Assembly (NCBI RefSeq): GCF_001419985.1
Contig: NZ_LJAL01000006.1
Coordinates: 62,001 to 126,000, forward strand
Reading direction: 5' to 3'
Length of the DNA: 64,000 nucleotides
Origin: Loktanella sp. 5RATIMAR09
Lineage (GTDB): Bacteria > Pseudomonadota > Alphaproteobacteria > Rhodobacterales > Rhodobacteraceae
The position numbers and the translations under genes are program-made. The notes under the pieces were generated by a model that worked only from the letters and a program-made list of their open reading frames with translations, was not told where the DNA came from and did not search any database. Shown piece by piece: positions 26,733 to 35,671 of this stretch; within the stretch, counting starts at the first letter, position 1; each line of letters starts with the position of its first letter.

Positions 26733-27041
26733 ATGCAAACCCATACAGCAAAACGGGTCGAAATCGTGATTGAGGCCCCTTTGGAGAACCGCCTGACAAA
26801 GGCCCTGACCGAGGCAGGGGTGACCGGCTTTACGATCTTGCCCGTATTGGGCGGTTCCGGACGGTCGGGGGTTTGGACCCGCGAAGGTCAGGTTGGCCGC
26901 GCCGGCATGGTGCAGGTTGTCTGCCTGATCAAGCCGGAGCGGCTTGACGGATTGCTGGATGCCGCATTCAGCGTGGTGGAAAAGCACATCGGCGTGGTGA
27001 GTATCACGGACGCACAGGTGCTGCGGGCGGAGCGGTTCTAG
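26733..27041 (+). CDS. sbtB: PII-like regulator SbtB
   Basis: A 102-residue PII-fold signalling protein. AKRVEIVIEAPLENRLTKAL, then GFTILPVLGGSGRSGVW and the T-loop region, followed by VQVVCLIKPERLDGLLDAAF match the SbtB layout. SbtB binds adenine nucleotides and closes SbtA. The C-terminal extension with a redox Cys pair seen in some cyanobacterial forms is absent. The start one base after sbtA (TGACATG) shows co-translation. Confidence 0.9.
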   Translation: MQTHTAKRVEIVIEAPLENRLTKALTEAGVTGFTILPVLGGSGRSGVWTREGQVGRAGMVQVVCLIKPERLDGLLDAAFSVVEKHIGVVSITDAQVLRAERF

Positions 27042-27093
27042 ACGCCCCAATCCGCCGCGTGCATCGCGTGCCAACGACCGGTCGAACGCGCAA

Positions 27094-27126
27094 CACTGTC
27101 TATTCAAATATCCTGAATTGACAGTG
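27094..27126. other. Imperfect hairpin downstream of sbtB
   Basis: CACTGTC (27094-27100) and GACAGTG (27120-27126) with inner TTCA/TGAA pairing, in the 267-base space between sbtB and the next gene. Possible terminator for sbtB or 5' structure; no T-run follows. The rest of the gap shows AT-rich stretches that may hold the promoter of the next gene. Confidence 0.35.
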
Positions 27127-27308
27127 GTGGGGGCAACCTTGCGTCCTTCGCGTCCGAACCGGGCCTGTTCAGAGCGATCTGGAACCCGCCTTAACCAATT
27201 CTTAACAACTGCCACAAAAACATGTGCCAAATCACAGAACAGCGCGGATCATTACGCTACTGTCCTCCATATTCTACGTCGTATTTTTAAAAGAATTGGA
27301 GCAATCAA

Positions 27309-28040
27309 ATGGCTAATGAAGAACTGTATGTTGGACAAAAACTCACTGCTGTGTTGGAGGATGTCGAAACCAACACCGCGATCGCAACATGGGAATATGA
27401 AATCCTTGCGGTAGCAGACAAGCTGGATGCCTCTCAGGGGCTTGAGACCAGACTGATTTCGGAAAACTGGATCAGCCCCGAAGCAAGATCCATCCACTCA
27501 ATGGAAGAAAGCGCCGCGGGCGCCGCGCTTGAAGGCAGCGCCGACACCGCGCTTGAAGTCACGAAATTTGCATGGGATTTCATCAAGGATAACAAGGCCG
27601 TCAGCAACGCCAAAGACACGACGACTTCCGTAATCCTGAAGGACACTGATCCGCTGGATTATCAGAATGCAAAGGAAGGCAAAACCAGCGACATCCGGTT
27701 CTATGTCCACGATTCACTCATCAAGGACTGGATTTTGGTGGATGTCACCTCGCGCTTGCAAGGCACCTATCATGCCACCCCAAGCAAGCCGGAGATGGCC
27801 TTCGGCCACTACTTGCCCTCGGTGCATTTCAATGTGGTCAAAATATTCGTCGGCTTTTCGTTCCGGCTTGATGCCCATGCCGAGGTAACCGCGCCCTCTA
27901 ACCTTGGCCCGAAAGATGATGTGCAGCCGCAGGTCGGCATCTACGCCAAATTCAAGGTCAGCTGGTTGAGCAGCCATACCTATACCGCATCATTCGGTGC
28001 CAACGGCCTGCGGGGTTTCAGCTTTAAGGGCTGGAACTAG
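27309..28040 (+). CDS. Unrecognised protein, 243 residues
   Basis: A soluble protein with no signal peptide and no membrane segment. The N-terminal 60 residues are acidic (MANEELYVGQKLTAVLEDVE), followed by an Ala/Glu-rich helix (EESAAGAALEGSADTALEVT), then a beta-rich second half (DIRFYVHDSLIKDWILVDVTS; FNVVKIFVGFSFRLDAHAEV; FGANGLRGFSFKGWN). AGAATTGGAG before the ATG is a plausible ribosome binding site. I do not recognise a family. It stands alone with its own upstream region. Confidence 0.7.
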   Translation: MANEELYVGQKLTAVLEDVETNTAIATWEYEILAVADKLDASQGLETRLISENWISPEARSIHSMEESAAGAALEGSADTALEVTKFAWDFIKDNKAVSNAKDTTTSVILKDTDPLDYQNAKEGKTSDIRFYVHDSLIKDWILVDVTSRLQGTYHATPSKPEMAFGHYLPSVHFNVVKIFVGFSFRLDAHAEVTAPSNLGPKDDVQPQVGIYAKFKVSWLSSHTYTASFGANGLRGFSFKGWN

Positions 28041-28046
28041 TACAAG

Positions 28047-28076
28047 GGGCGGGGCGGCTGACGCTCTACCCCGCCC
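28047..28076. terminator. Possible bidirectional terminator hairpin
   Basis: GGGCGGGG (28047-28054) pairs with CCCCGCCC (28069-28076), 14-base loop, just after the orphan gene and reaching into the last codons of the convergent zapE. No T-run. Confidence 0.4.
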
Positions 28077-29118
28077 AGTCCGCTGACTGCATCTCGCGCA
28101 ATCGGCTGGCGGTGCGTTCAAATTCGAACGTGCCTGTGCCCTCGACATAGAGCATTTCAGGCACGGCTGCGGCAGAGCAGATCAGCTGCACCTTCGCCTC
28201 GTACAATGCGTCGATCAATGTGACGAAACGCTTTGCCTCATTGAAGTTATGCCGCGACAAGATCGGGATGTCCTCCAGGATCAGCACCCGCACCGCATCT
28301 GCAAGTGCCAGATAGTCCCCCGCGCCCAATGGCCGGCCACAAAGATCAAAAAATTTTGCCCGCGCGACCCCGTTGTGAAACTGTGGCAAGGTGACTTCGC
28401 GCCCTTTGACATGCAGCACCAGCGTTTCAGACACCCCGTTGCTCAGGTGCTCCCAGATTGTGGCGATGGCTTGGTGCGCGGCCGCATTATTGGGTGTGAA
28501 ATAGCTGGGAGTGCCCGCCAACCTGTCCTGACGGTAGTCCCGCGGGCTAGCCAATTCATGCACCACCATCCGCTCTTTCAGCAAGGCAATGAACGGCGTG
28601 AACAGCTGACGGTTCAATCCGTCCTTGTAGAGATCGTCCGGCGGGCGGTTCGATGTCGTGACAATGACCACACCGCGCGCAAAAAGGGCTTCAAACAGCC
28701 GTCCAACAAGCATCGCATCGGTGATGTCGGAAATCTGCATCTCGTCGAACGCCAGAAAGCGCACTTCATCCGCCAGCTTTGCGGCGACCGGGGCCAATGC
28801 ATCATCCACGCCGGTCTTGCGCGCCGCCGTCATCTCGCTATGAACCCATTGCATAAATGCATGAAAGTGGCGGCGCTGTTTCGGAACCGTGACCAGATCA
28901 TAAAGCAGGTCCATCAGCATCGACTTGCCACGCCCGACCCCACCCCACATGTAAACACCGGCAACCGGCGCGGGCGCTTTACGAAAGAGACCACGTTTCA
29001 CAGGGGTTTCAACAGCGGCGCGCACGCGTTCCAATTCGGGCAGAACCCCGATCTGGGCATCGTCCGCATGCAGCCTGCCTGCGGCAACCGCCGCGTGATA
29101 TGCCTCTTGTACTGTCAT
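28066..29118 (-). CDS. zapE: Cell division protein ZapE (AFG1-like ATPase)
   Basis: A 350-residue AFG1/LACE1-family ATPase that acts at the Z-ring during division. The Walker A segment is YMWGGVGRGKSMLMDLLYD, Walker B is RFLAFDEMQISDI, and the sensor TTSNRPPDDLYKDGLNR is present. The C-terminal region with HNFNEAKRFVTLIDALYE is typical. Length matches the family. It is the last gene of a long minus-strand run. Confidence 0.94.
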   Translation of the reverse strand: MTVQEAYHAAVAAGRLHADDAQIGVLPELERVRAAVETPVKRGLFRKAPAPVAGVYMWGGVGRGKSMLMDLLYDLVTVPKQRRHFHAFMQWVHSEMTAARKTGVDDALAPVAAKLADEVRFLAFDEMQISDITDAMLVGRLFEALFARGVVIVTTSNRPPDDLYKDGLNRQLFTPFIALLKERMVVHELASPRDYRQDRLAGTPSYFTPNNAAAHQAIATIWEHLSNGVSETLVLHVKGREVTLPQFHNGVARAKFFDLCGRPLGAGDYLALADAVRVLILEDIPILSRHNFNEAKRFVTLIDALYEAKVQLICSAAAVPEMLYVEGTGTFEFERTASRLREMQSADWAG

Positions 29119-29207
29119 CGCGTTTGGATAGCGCGCAGCCCTGCCGATGAAAAGCGCGTCATGTGTGCAAGGTTGCAGAATATCGGTGCAAAGGCGCTGC
29201 GATCTAT

Positions 29208-29843
29208 CTACCGCTTGCGCCGCAGATAGATCTCGACACCCAGAAGATAGGGCAAAAAGAACGCGAAATTCTGCACCAAATCAAAGCCGCCCGTGAATTG
29301 CGTGTTCGACCAGAGCCCGTCGGTCGCCAGATACCAAAGACCATAGTGGACACGGTAGAACCACGACCCCAGCGCCAGCCAGAAAAAACGCAAAGCCCAT
29401 GCGTTGTGGTCCACAAAACGCCCCGCCCGTGCATGGCGGATCGTTTGCAGCGCAGTCCCCAGCACCAGCGCCCCGTAGAGCGAAAACCCGATATCCATCG
29501 GCAATCCACCAATTGTGCCGCGCAGCACAATATAGACAAGCCCGCCCGCTGCGGTCGCGACGCCGGCTACGACAATCAACCGCCCCGACCAGCGGTGTAA
29601 CGCAGGCCACCGCCGCCGGATTTGAGGGATCAGTTGGAAAGGCACCAATGCGGTAATTGCAGCACCCGTCGCCATGTGGACGAAAACAGAGACATTCGCG
29701 ACGGCAATGTCGGACTGTATGTAGTGCGGCTCTGGCAGGGCATCCCTGAGGCCCGATTGCCCGAAATCAATTGCATAAAGTGCAAAGGGCAGTGTCAGCA
29801 GTGCCAAAAGAACCAGCGACGATGTTTGCAAAATCGGTCTCAT
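29208..29843 (-). CDS. DUF2306 domain-containing membrane protein
   Basis: A 211-residue membrane protein with about six helices: VLLALLTLPFALYAIDFG, then VFVHMATGAAITALVPFQLIP, WSGRLIVVAGVATAAGGLVYIVL, GFSLYGALVLGTALQTIRHAR, ALRFFWLALGSWFYRVHYGLWY and FFLPYLLGVEIYL. The conserved His residues of VHMATGA and LHRWSGR are the DUF2306 pattern, suggestive of heme or metal binding. Function unknown. Confidence 0.85.
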   Translation of the reverse strand: MRPILQTSSLVLLALLTLPFALYAIDFGQSGLRDALPEPHYIQSDIAVANVSVFVHMATGAAITALVPFQLIPQIRRRWPALHRWSGRLIVVAGVATAAGGLVYIVLRGTIGGLPMDIGFSLYGALVLGTALQTIRHARAGRFVDHNAWALRFFWLALGSWFYRVHYGLWYLATDGLWSNTQFTGGFDLVQNFAFFLPYLLGVEIYLRRKR

Positions 29844-29947
29844 GGACGATCCAGATAACGCATTTCAAACCCTGCGCCAGTTTTGATTGTAGCGCGGAAA
29901 CCAGAGTACCGAAGCGAAAGATGCGCCAGCCTGACACCTTGAATCTG

Positions 29948-30877
29948 TCAATCCCGCAGCGTGGTGCGCAAAGCTGCTGCCAGTTCGGCCTTATGCGTGT
30001 AAGGCATTGCGTGATCCGCCCCCTCCACGACCTCTTGCCGCGCTTGCCTGTTCCATAATCCCAAAAGACCCACAGCGCGGATCGGGATCACGGGATCTTC
30101 CCGCGCCCAGATTGCCGCGACAGAGATGCCCTGACGGTGCAGTTTGCGATGATCGTCTTCCTGGTTCTCATTGAGCATTCCACGCCGCGATAACAACTGC
30201 GCAGGCAGATAACCGCGCCGCTTCAATTCCTTGCGTTGCGCGCTCAAGACCTGCTCGATTTCGGGCGTTTCACCACGAGAGGGGATTGCTTTGCGCATGC
30301 GGTCATGGGCAAAAGCGGCATGCACCCAATCCCCTAGCAGCGGCACCCGCCGACAAAACCGCGAAAAACGGCTTTCGTTTGTGGCAATACCGGAACTCGC
30401 GATCAGGATCACCTGCTTCACGCTATGGGGGTATTCACTGGCAAATGCTGTCGCAATGCCGCCACCCATGGAAAAACCGGCAATCGTGATTTCTTCTGTG
30501 ATGCCCTGATCTGCGCAAAGATCGGCCAATTGCCGCACGAAAAACGCACGATCCTGTTTGCCGGCGGGGGCATCCGACAATCCACGCCCGTAAAGGTCGT
30601 ACATCAAGACACGATACCCCAAACGGCCCAAGCCCTCTGCAACACCCTCAATCGCGATCATCGGGGTGGAGATTCCATGCACGACAACAGCCACCGGACC
30701 GCGCGCAGACCCTGCCCAGCGGAAATGGGTCACGCCTTGGGACAGTGTCACAAACTCACCACGCGCGCTCTGGCGTTCTGCGTCACCGATCTCAGGCCGC
30801 CGGCGTTCAACCAAAAACGGTTGCGCCGCAACATAGGCACCTAACGCGACCACCAGAACAATAAGCACCCAAAACAC
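29948..30877 (-). CDS. Alpha/beta hydrolase
   Basis: A 309-residue alpha/beta-hydrolase-fold protein with an N-terminal hydrophobic helix (1-17) that probably anchors it to the membrane. VVVHGISTPM gives the oxyanion region. IAGFSMGGGIATAF is the nucleophile elbow (Ser of GFSMGG). The acid is likely in WAREDPVIPI and the His in EGADHAMPY. The DLYGRGLSDAPAG block is shared with meta-cleavage hydrolases. Substrate unknown. Confidence 0.88.
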   Translation of the reverse strand: MFWVLIVLVVALGAYVAAQPFLVERRRPEIGDAERQSARGEFVTLSQGVTHFRWAGSARGPVAVVVHGISTPMIAIEGVAEGLGRLGYRVLMYDLYGRGLSDAPAGKQDRAFFVRQLADLCADQGITEEITIAGFSMGGGIATAFASEYPHSVKQVILIASSGIATNESRFSRFCRRVPLLGDWVHAAFAHDRMRKAIPSRGETPEIEQVLSAQRKELKRRGYLPAQLLSRRGMLNENQEDDHRKLHRQGISVAAIWAREDPVIPIRAVGLLGLWNRQARQEVVEGADHAMPYTHKAELAAALRTTLRD

Positions 30878-30912
30878 GACCGATGTCCCTTTCCAAGACC
30901 TTCAGCGGGCTC

Positions 30913-31827
30913 TTAACCCTCTGCCGACCAGGCTTCCAGTATGTATCGGCTTGTCATCAGATCCAGATGCGCGCCGCCGCCATTCTTAAACAGGGTAATC
31001 TCGTCGTCATTATGGCGCTTGAACTGGTCAAGCTGATAATAGTCAGCGACCACATCTGCTGCATCAAATGCGCCAGAGGCGATCGGGATTTTCAACTCGC
31101 CGATATGCCCGATTGTCGTCTCGCGGCTGTCGACAAAGACCCGCGCCTGTTGGAGCGCCGCATCATCCACCTCGCGCATATCGGGGCGATAGGCCCCGAT
31201 CAGGTCAACATGCTGGCCGGGTTGCAGCCACGCGCCCTTGATCACCGGATCGGTCGACATTGTGGCCGACGTGATCACGTCGGCACCGCGCACCGCCTGC
31301 TCCAGATCCACCGCGACCGTAACATCCGGGTGCTGCGCCTGAAATGCCTTGGCACCCTCGGGCGAGCGGTTCCAGATTGTAAACGCCGCATCGGGAAAGG
31401 CCGCGCCATAGGCTTCATAAAGCGAATGTCCCACAGTACCCGCACCCACGATCAGGATATTCCGGCTATCGGGTCGTGCCAGACGCCGCGCGGCCAACAG
31501 GCTGTCGCCTGCGGTTTTCCACTTGGTCACCAGCGCAAAATCAAGGATCGCCTCCAGCGCACCATCCTGACCCGAGAACAGGTTCACCGCCCCGCCAATC
31601 GCAGGTTTGCCTGTGGCCTTGTTGCCGGGAAAAATCGTGGCGCATTTGACGGCAAGACCGAGGCCCGCAATCCACGCCGAACGATTCAACAGCGTGTTGT
31701 TCCCTTCATAAAGAAACACATCCGCCACGTCCGCCTTCGGCCCGTCATGCCCCGCAGCCAAAGCATCGGTCAGCGCCAGCCAATCCAGTTTCTTCTGGCC
31801 TTCCTCGAAAGGGATCATCACAGTCAT
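30913..31827 (-). CDS. Ornithine cyclodeaminase / mu-crystallin family protein
   Basis: A 304-residue NAD(P)-binding protein. The Rossmann segment is ILIVGAGTVGHSLYEAY, preceded by the substrate-side block KCATIFPGNKATGKPAIGGA and followed by VITSATMSTDPVIKGAWLQPGQHVDLIGAYRPD. Family members include ornithine cyclodeaminase, alanine dehydrogenase and ketimine reductases; the exact reaction cannot be told. It overlaps the HAD gene by ATGA. Confidence 0.88.
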   Translation of the reverse strand: MTVMIPFEEGQKKLDWLALTDALAAGHDGPKADVADVFLYEGNNTLLNRSAWIAGLGLAVKCATIFPGNKATGKPAIGGAVNLFSGQDGALEAILDFALVTKWKTAGDSLLAARRLARPDSRNILIVGAGTVGHSLYEAYGAAFPDAAFTIWNRSPEGAKAFQAQHPDVTVAVDLEQAVRGADVITSATMSTDPVIKGAWLQPGQHVDLIGAYRPDMREVDDAALQQARVFVDSRETTIGHIGELKIPIASGAFDAADVVADYYQLDQFKRHNDDEITLFKNGGGAHLDLMTSRYILEAWSAEG

Positions 31828-32447
31828 TGCGCCGCCTCCTTACCGAGCACGCCTTCTGCGACCAAACGGTCGGCCCAGCCCTGAGGGTGTTCAAATAGAT
31901 GCGTCTGCCATCCGCGCGACGCAGCGGCATTGATATTGTCGATCCGGTCGTCGGTGAACAGCAAGCCGTCAGGCGGCACACCGCAATCCGCCTCGACGCG
32001 GGCATAGATCTCGGCATCTGGCTTGATCACGCCCATATGCCCCGAAATATACCGGCGGTCGAATTCGCCCAAGAAGGGATAAACAGGTTCCGCAATCTCG
32101 AAGGTCTGGATGCCAAAATTTGTCAGCGCAAAAACAGGTACATCCGCCGCACGCAAGGCCCGCAACAAGCGGACCGAATGATCAATCGCAGGGGCCGCCA
32201 TATCAATCCAGCGATCATGCCACATCATCACTTCATCGTGCCATTCGGGGTTGGACTTGGCCGCCGCCGCAATCGTGGCGTGAAAATTGCCGCCACGGTC
32301 CACCTCATCATTGATCCCGTGCAGGTCAATCGCGGCAAACATCGCGCGGCGGCGTTCTTTGCCAATCATGCTGTCGAAAAACCGCTCGGGCTGCCATTCG
32401 ATCAGCACGTTTCCAATGTCAAAGACAACCGCTTGAACGCCCGCCAT
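31824..32447 (-). CDS. HAD family hydrolase
   Basis: A 207-residue haloacid dehalogenase-like phosphatase. Motif I is VVFDIGNVLIEWQP: the second Asp of the usual DxD is replaced by Gly-Asn, as in the YihX/sEH-N group. Motif II is FALTNFG, and motifs III/IV are GVIKPDAEIYARV and LLFTDDRIDNINAA. It is likely a small-molecule phosphatase of the YihX (glucose-1-phosphatase) type. Coupled to the downstream cyclodeaminase-like gene. Confidence 0.9.
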   Translation of the reverse strand: MAGVQAVVFDIGNVLIEWQPERFFDSMIGKERRRAMFAAIDLHGINDEVDRGGNFHATIAAAAKSNPEWHDEVMMWHDRWIDMAAPAIDHSVRLLRALRAADVPVFALTNFGIQTFEIAEPVYPFLGEFDRRYISGHMGVIKPDAEIYARVEADCGVPPDGLLFTDDRIDNINAAASRGWQTHLFEHPQGWADRLVAEGVLGKEAAQ

Positions 32448-32478
32448 GGCCTGCTCCTTTTATTCCGTTCGTGACAGA

Positions 32479-33423
32479 CTAACGCCGCAAGGGACGCTGT
32501 AAAGCAACCGGTTTCGCGCGCGCCTCGCGCCAGACCATGAAAAGCCCGGCCCCAAGGATCAAAGCCATTCCGACAAAATCCCACAGGTCAGGAAATTCGT
32601 CAAAAACCACGATCCCCCAGACCACGGCCATGGGTAGCGCAAGGTATTCAAACGGCGCGACATAAGACGCCTCGGCAACGCGGTAGGCCTGAGAGATCAG
32701 ATACCCCGCAACCGCAGTTCCTGTACCGATCAGCAGGAAAATCGGGTAGTCCGCAACAGCGGGCCAGCTCCATGCGCGGAACAAGAAGGCCAGGGACAGG
32801 TCACTTTGATCGCCAAAACGCCCATCCCCTGCGACCAGACCAAACGAGACCCCGACAATGAGAAAAACAACCTGAATATAAAACGCCATCGTCGCCGCAC
32901 TCTCGGTGCCGCCGATCCGGCGGGTCAGGATATGCAGCCCCGCATAGCAAATCGCCGCGGCCAACGGCAGAAGTGATGCAATCTGAAATGCTGCAGTCCC
33001 GGGGCGCATCATCACCAGCACACCGATCAACCCCACAGCAATGGCAGCCCAGCGCCTTGGGCCCACCACCTCGCCCAGAAAGACCACCGAGAACAGGGTG
33101 ATGACCAGAGGGCTGACAAAAAAGATCGCCACCGCATCAGCCAAAGGCATCGCCGCCAGCCCCAGAAAGAACGTCATATTTGCAAAGACCACGCAAAGGC
33201 CACGCAGGAGGTGCATCTTCAGCCGCTTGGTTCGCGCGATGGCCCAGCCCGACGTGAAGGGCGCGATCACGGCCATGATGACGAACAGTCCGATCAGCGA
33301 ACGGATCAGCACCACCTGATGCAGTGCGTACCCCCCGCTGAGGAACTTGATAGCTACGTCATTGATCGAAAAAAACAGCACCGCGACCGCCGCACAAATG
33401 GCGCCCAGCTTGCCAGGTGACAT
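32479..33423 (-). CDS. DMT family transporter (EamA)
   Basis: A 314-residue drug/metabolite transporter with ten predicted helices in two EamA repeats (INDVAIKFLSGGYALHQVVLIRSLIGL in the first, then ALPMAVVWGIVVFDEFPD in the second). It probably exports an amino acid or metabolite. I start at MSPGKLG, 5 bases after the yaiI stop. A TTG three codons upstream overlaps that stop and is an alternative. Confidence 0.9.
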   Translation of the reverse strand: MSPGKLGAICAAVAVLFFSINDVAIKFLSGGYALHQVVLIRSLIGLFVIMAVIAPFTSGWAIARTKRLKMHLLRGLCVVFANMTFFLGLAAMPLADAVAIFFVSPLVITLFSVVFLGEVVGPRRWAAIAVGLIGVLVMMRPGTAAFQIASLLPLAAAICYAGLHILTRRIGGTESAATMAFYIQVVFLIVGVSFGLVAGDGRFGDQSDLSLAFLFRAWSWPAVADYPIFLLIGTGTAVAGYLISQAYRVAEASYVAPFEYLALPMAVVWGIVVFDEFPDLWDFVGMALILGAGLFMVWREARAKPVALQRPLRR

Positions 33424-33428
33424 CTGCG

Positions 33429-33875
33429 TCAAAGCTTGGCCGCCGCGCGCACAGCGCGCTCCAATGCGTCCAGAAACCGCGCCCTGTCTGCCTTGCTGAA
33501 CGGTTTACCCCCACCCTGACGAAACGGATCAGCGGCACGCATATCGGTCATCAAATCACGGGTGGCCAGCACATTGCCGATATTGGCCTGCGTCAGCGCC
33601 TCGCCGTTGTGTTTGACCACAAGCGCACCGTTTTCAATACAGCGCGCCGCCAAGGGAATATCACCCGTGATCACCACATCGCCCTTGGTTGCACGATCTG
33701 CGATCCACATATCCGCCACATCAGGGCCATCGGGCACCACGACAGTTTCGACAAATGGGTTGGCCGAAGGGCGGATACCACCGTTCGACACCACAAACAT
33801 CTTCAGCTTATGCCGCGTGCCGACACGTTCGGCCTCGGCCTTGACCGGGCAGGCATCGGCATCCACGTAGATCAC
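33429..33875 (-). CDS. YaiI/YqxD family protein (UPF0178)
   Basis: A 148-residue protein of the NYN/PIN-like UPF0178 family. [17 protein letters not shown] gives the first acidic cluster, and [20 protein letters not shown] is also conserved, as are [17 protein letters not shown] and [24 protein letters not shown]. Predicted nuclease fold; biological role unknown. The GTG start overlaps the fghA stop (GTGA). Confidence 0.92.
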   Translation of the reverse strand: MIYVDADACPVKAEAERVGTRHKLKMFVVSNGGIRPSANPFVETVVVPDGPDVADMWIADRATKGDVVITGDIPLAARCIENGALVVKHNGEALTQANIGNVLATRDLMTDMRAADPFRQGGGKPFSKADRARFLDALERAVRAAAKL

Positions 33876-34699
33876 GCGTAAAGCGCCTCGGCGTGAAAGG
33901 CCACATGATCCTCCATGAAGGTTGCGATGAAGAAATATGAATGGTCATACCCCTTCTGCAACCGGATCTGGCCCTCTTGGCGCCTGTCCGCCATCGCTTG
34001 CGCGAAAGCGGCGGTCCCCAGCAGATCACCAAACTGATCCTCGGTGCCGGTATCAATCAGGATCGGCCCGTCAAAGCCCATGCCCTGCATCAGCAAGGTC
34101 GCGTCATGGGGGCCCCAATTTGCCTCGTCACCCCAATAGGCGGCAAACTGTTTGCGGCCCCAATCGCTGGCGGTCGGGTGACAGATCGGCGCAAAGGCCG
34201 ACACCGAGCGGAACCGCCCCGGCACGGCCATGGCCATCGTCAACGCCCCATGCCCGCCCATCGAATGCCCTGTGATTGACTGGCGCGACATATCCACCGG
34301 AAATTTCTCGGCCAGCAGTGCGGGCAGTTCCTCGGTGACATAGGTCCACATCTTGAAATGCTGGTCCCAAGGTGCCTGGGTCGCATCAATATAGAACCCT
34401 GCCCCTTGACCCAGATCATAGGCTTCATCATCGGGCACATCCTCACCGCGCGGCGACGTATCCGGATATACCAGCGCGATACCCTGCTCGGCGGCCCATG
34501 CCTGCGCACCGGCCTTGGTCATGGCGTTTTCATGGGTGCAGGTCAGACCCGACAGGAACCACAGGACCGGCACAGGGCCATCTGCGGCCTCGGCAGGCAC
34601 AAAGACCGCAAAGGTCATGTCACAAGAACAGGCCGCTGATGCGTGCTTGTAAACACCTTGCGTGCCGCCAAAGACGCGGTTTTCCGAGATCGTTTCCAT
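33872..34699 (-). CDS. fghA: S-formylglutathione hydrolase
   Basis: A 275-residue esterase-D-family hydrolase that converts S-formylglutathione to formate and glutathione, the second step of formaldehyde oxidation. [14 protein letters not shown] holds the nucleophilic Ser; Asp is in [12 protein letters not shown] and His in [31 protein letters not shown] and [12 protein letters not shown] are the class signatures. It completes the pathway begun by frmA at 20-21 kb. Upstream is an AEC transporter gene, 37 bases away. Confidence 0.95.
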   Translation of the reverse strand: METISENRVFGGTQGVYKHASAACSCDMTFAVFVPAEAADGPVPVLWFLSGLTCTHENAMTKAGAQAWAAEQGIALVYPDTSPRGEDVPDDEAYDLGQGAGFYIDATQAPWDQHFKMWTYVTEELPALLAEKFPVDMSRQSITGHSMGGHGALTMAMAVPGRFRSVSAFAPICHPTASDWGRKQFAAYWGDEANWGPHDATLLMQGMGFDGPILIDTGTEDQFGDLLGTAAFAQAMADRRQEGQIRLQKGYDHSYFFIATFMEDHVAFHAEALYA

Positions 34700-34736
34700 A
34701 TGCTTCCCTTTCGTTTGTCCAAGGGCTAGCGCAGGT

Positions 34737-35666
34737 TCAGAAGCTTGTCACCCATGCAATGACCAAGGACACTGTCACAACACTTGCCGCAGTAGAGATC
34801 AGGATCGCGGCAGATACGCGGGTGGGGGCCACTCCATAGTGCTGTGCCAGAATATAGACATTGCCCGCGACAGGCAGCGCAGCAGCGGCAATCATGACAC
34901 CCGCAGTATAGGGATCAACGTCGAAAAGCATCAGGGCGGCAAATGCCACCGCAGCCGGATGCAGGATCAATTTGCAGAACGATAGCCAGCCTGCGATGGC
35001 CACACGCTCGGCCGATTTGGTGGCGAGCGAGGCACCGATCGCAAAGAGCGCACCGGGTGTTGCGGCGGCCCCCAGCAAGGTCAGAAATTCGTTTACCGGA
35101 ACAGGCACGGGAATATTATTGGCCGACACCAACAGACCCAACGAGATCGAGACAATCATCGGGTTCTTGATCAGCCCGACCGTGACTGTCCACAACACGC
35201 GCGGTGACATCCGCCCGTCGCGGGAACCTGTGATCAGAATCACAATCAGACTGCCAAAGACGATCAGATCAACTGCCAAGACCATCATGACGGGGCCGAC
35301 GGCACCCTCACCCAAAAGCAGGACCAACATCGGGATACCCAGAAAGCCCACATTGCCGATCACGGCACATTGGCCCTCGACCGCCGCTTCGGTCATCGGC
35401 AGACCGCGCCTGCGAGCCACAGCAACAGCGAGCAGGTAGATCACCGTTGTGGCACTCAGGTAGGCCAGCACGAATTGCCAATCAAGGATCTCTGCCAGCG
35501 ACAGGTTGGCCGAAAAACGAAACAGCATCGCCGAAAGCGCAAAATAGAACACGAATTTCGTCAGATAGGCCGTGGCCTCGGGGGTGAAGAACTTGGTCAG
35601 TCCCGATCCATAGCCCAGCGCGATGAGCATGAAGAAAGGCAGTGTCTGAAGAAAAATATCCCACAT
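34737..35666 (-). CDS. AEC family transporter
   Basis: A 309-residue auxin-efflux-carrier-family membrane protein with ten predicted helices. The first helix LPFFMLIALGYGSGL and the conserved breaks GNVGFLGIPMLVLLLGEGA and LPVAGNVYILAQHYG match the family. Members move small organic acids such as malate or malonate; the substrate here is unknown. Five bases separate it from the upstream gene. Confidence 0.9.
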   Translation of the reverse strand: MWDIFLQTLPFFMLIALGYGSGLTKFFTPEATAYLTKFVFYFALSAMLFRFSANLSLAEILDWQFVLAYLSATTVIYLLAVAVARRRGLPMTEAAVEGQCAVIGNVGFLGIPMLVLLLGEGAVGPVMMVLAVDLIVFGSLIVILITGSRDGRMSPRVLWTVTVGLIKNPMIVSISLGLLVSANNIPVPVPVNEFLTLLGAAATPGALFAIGASLATKSAERVAIAGWLSFCKLILHPAAVAFAALMLFDVDPYTAGVMIAAAALPVAGNVYILAQHYGVAPTRVSAAILISTAASVVTVSLVIAWVTSF

Positions 35667-35671
35667 GCGGG

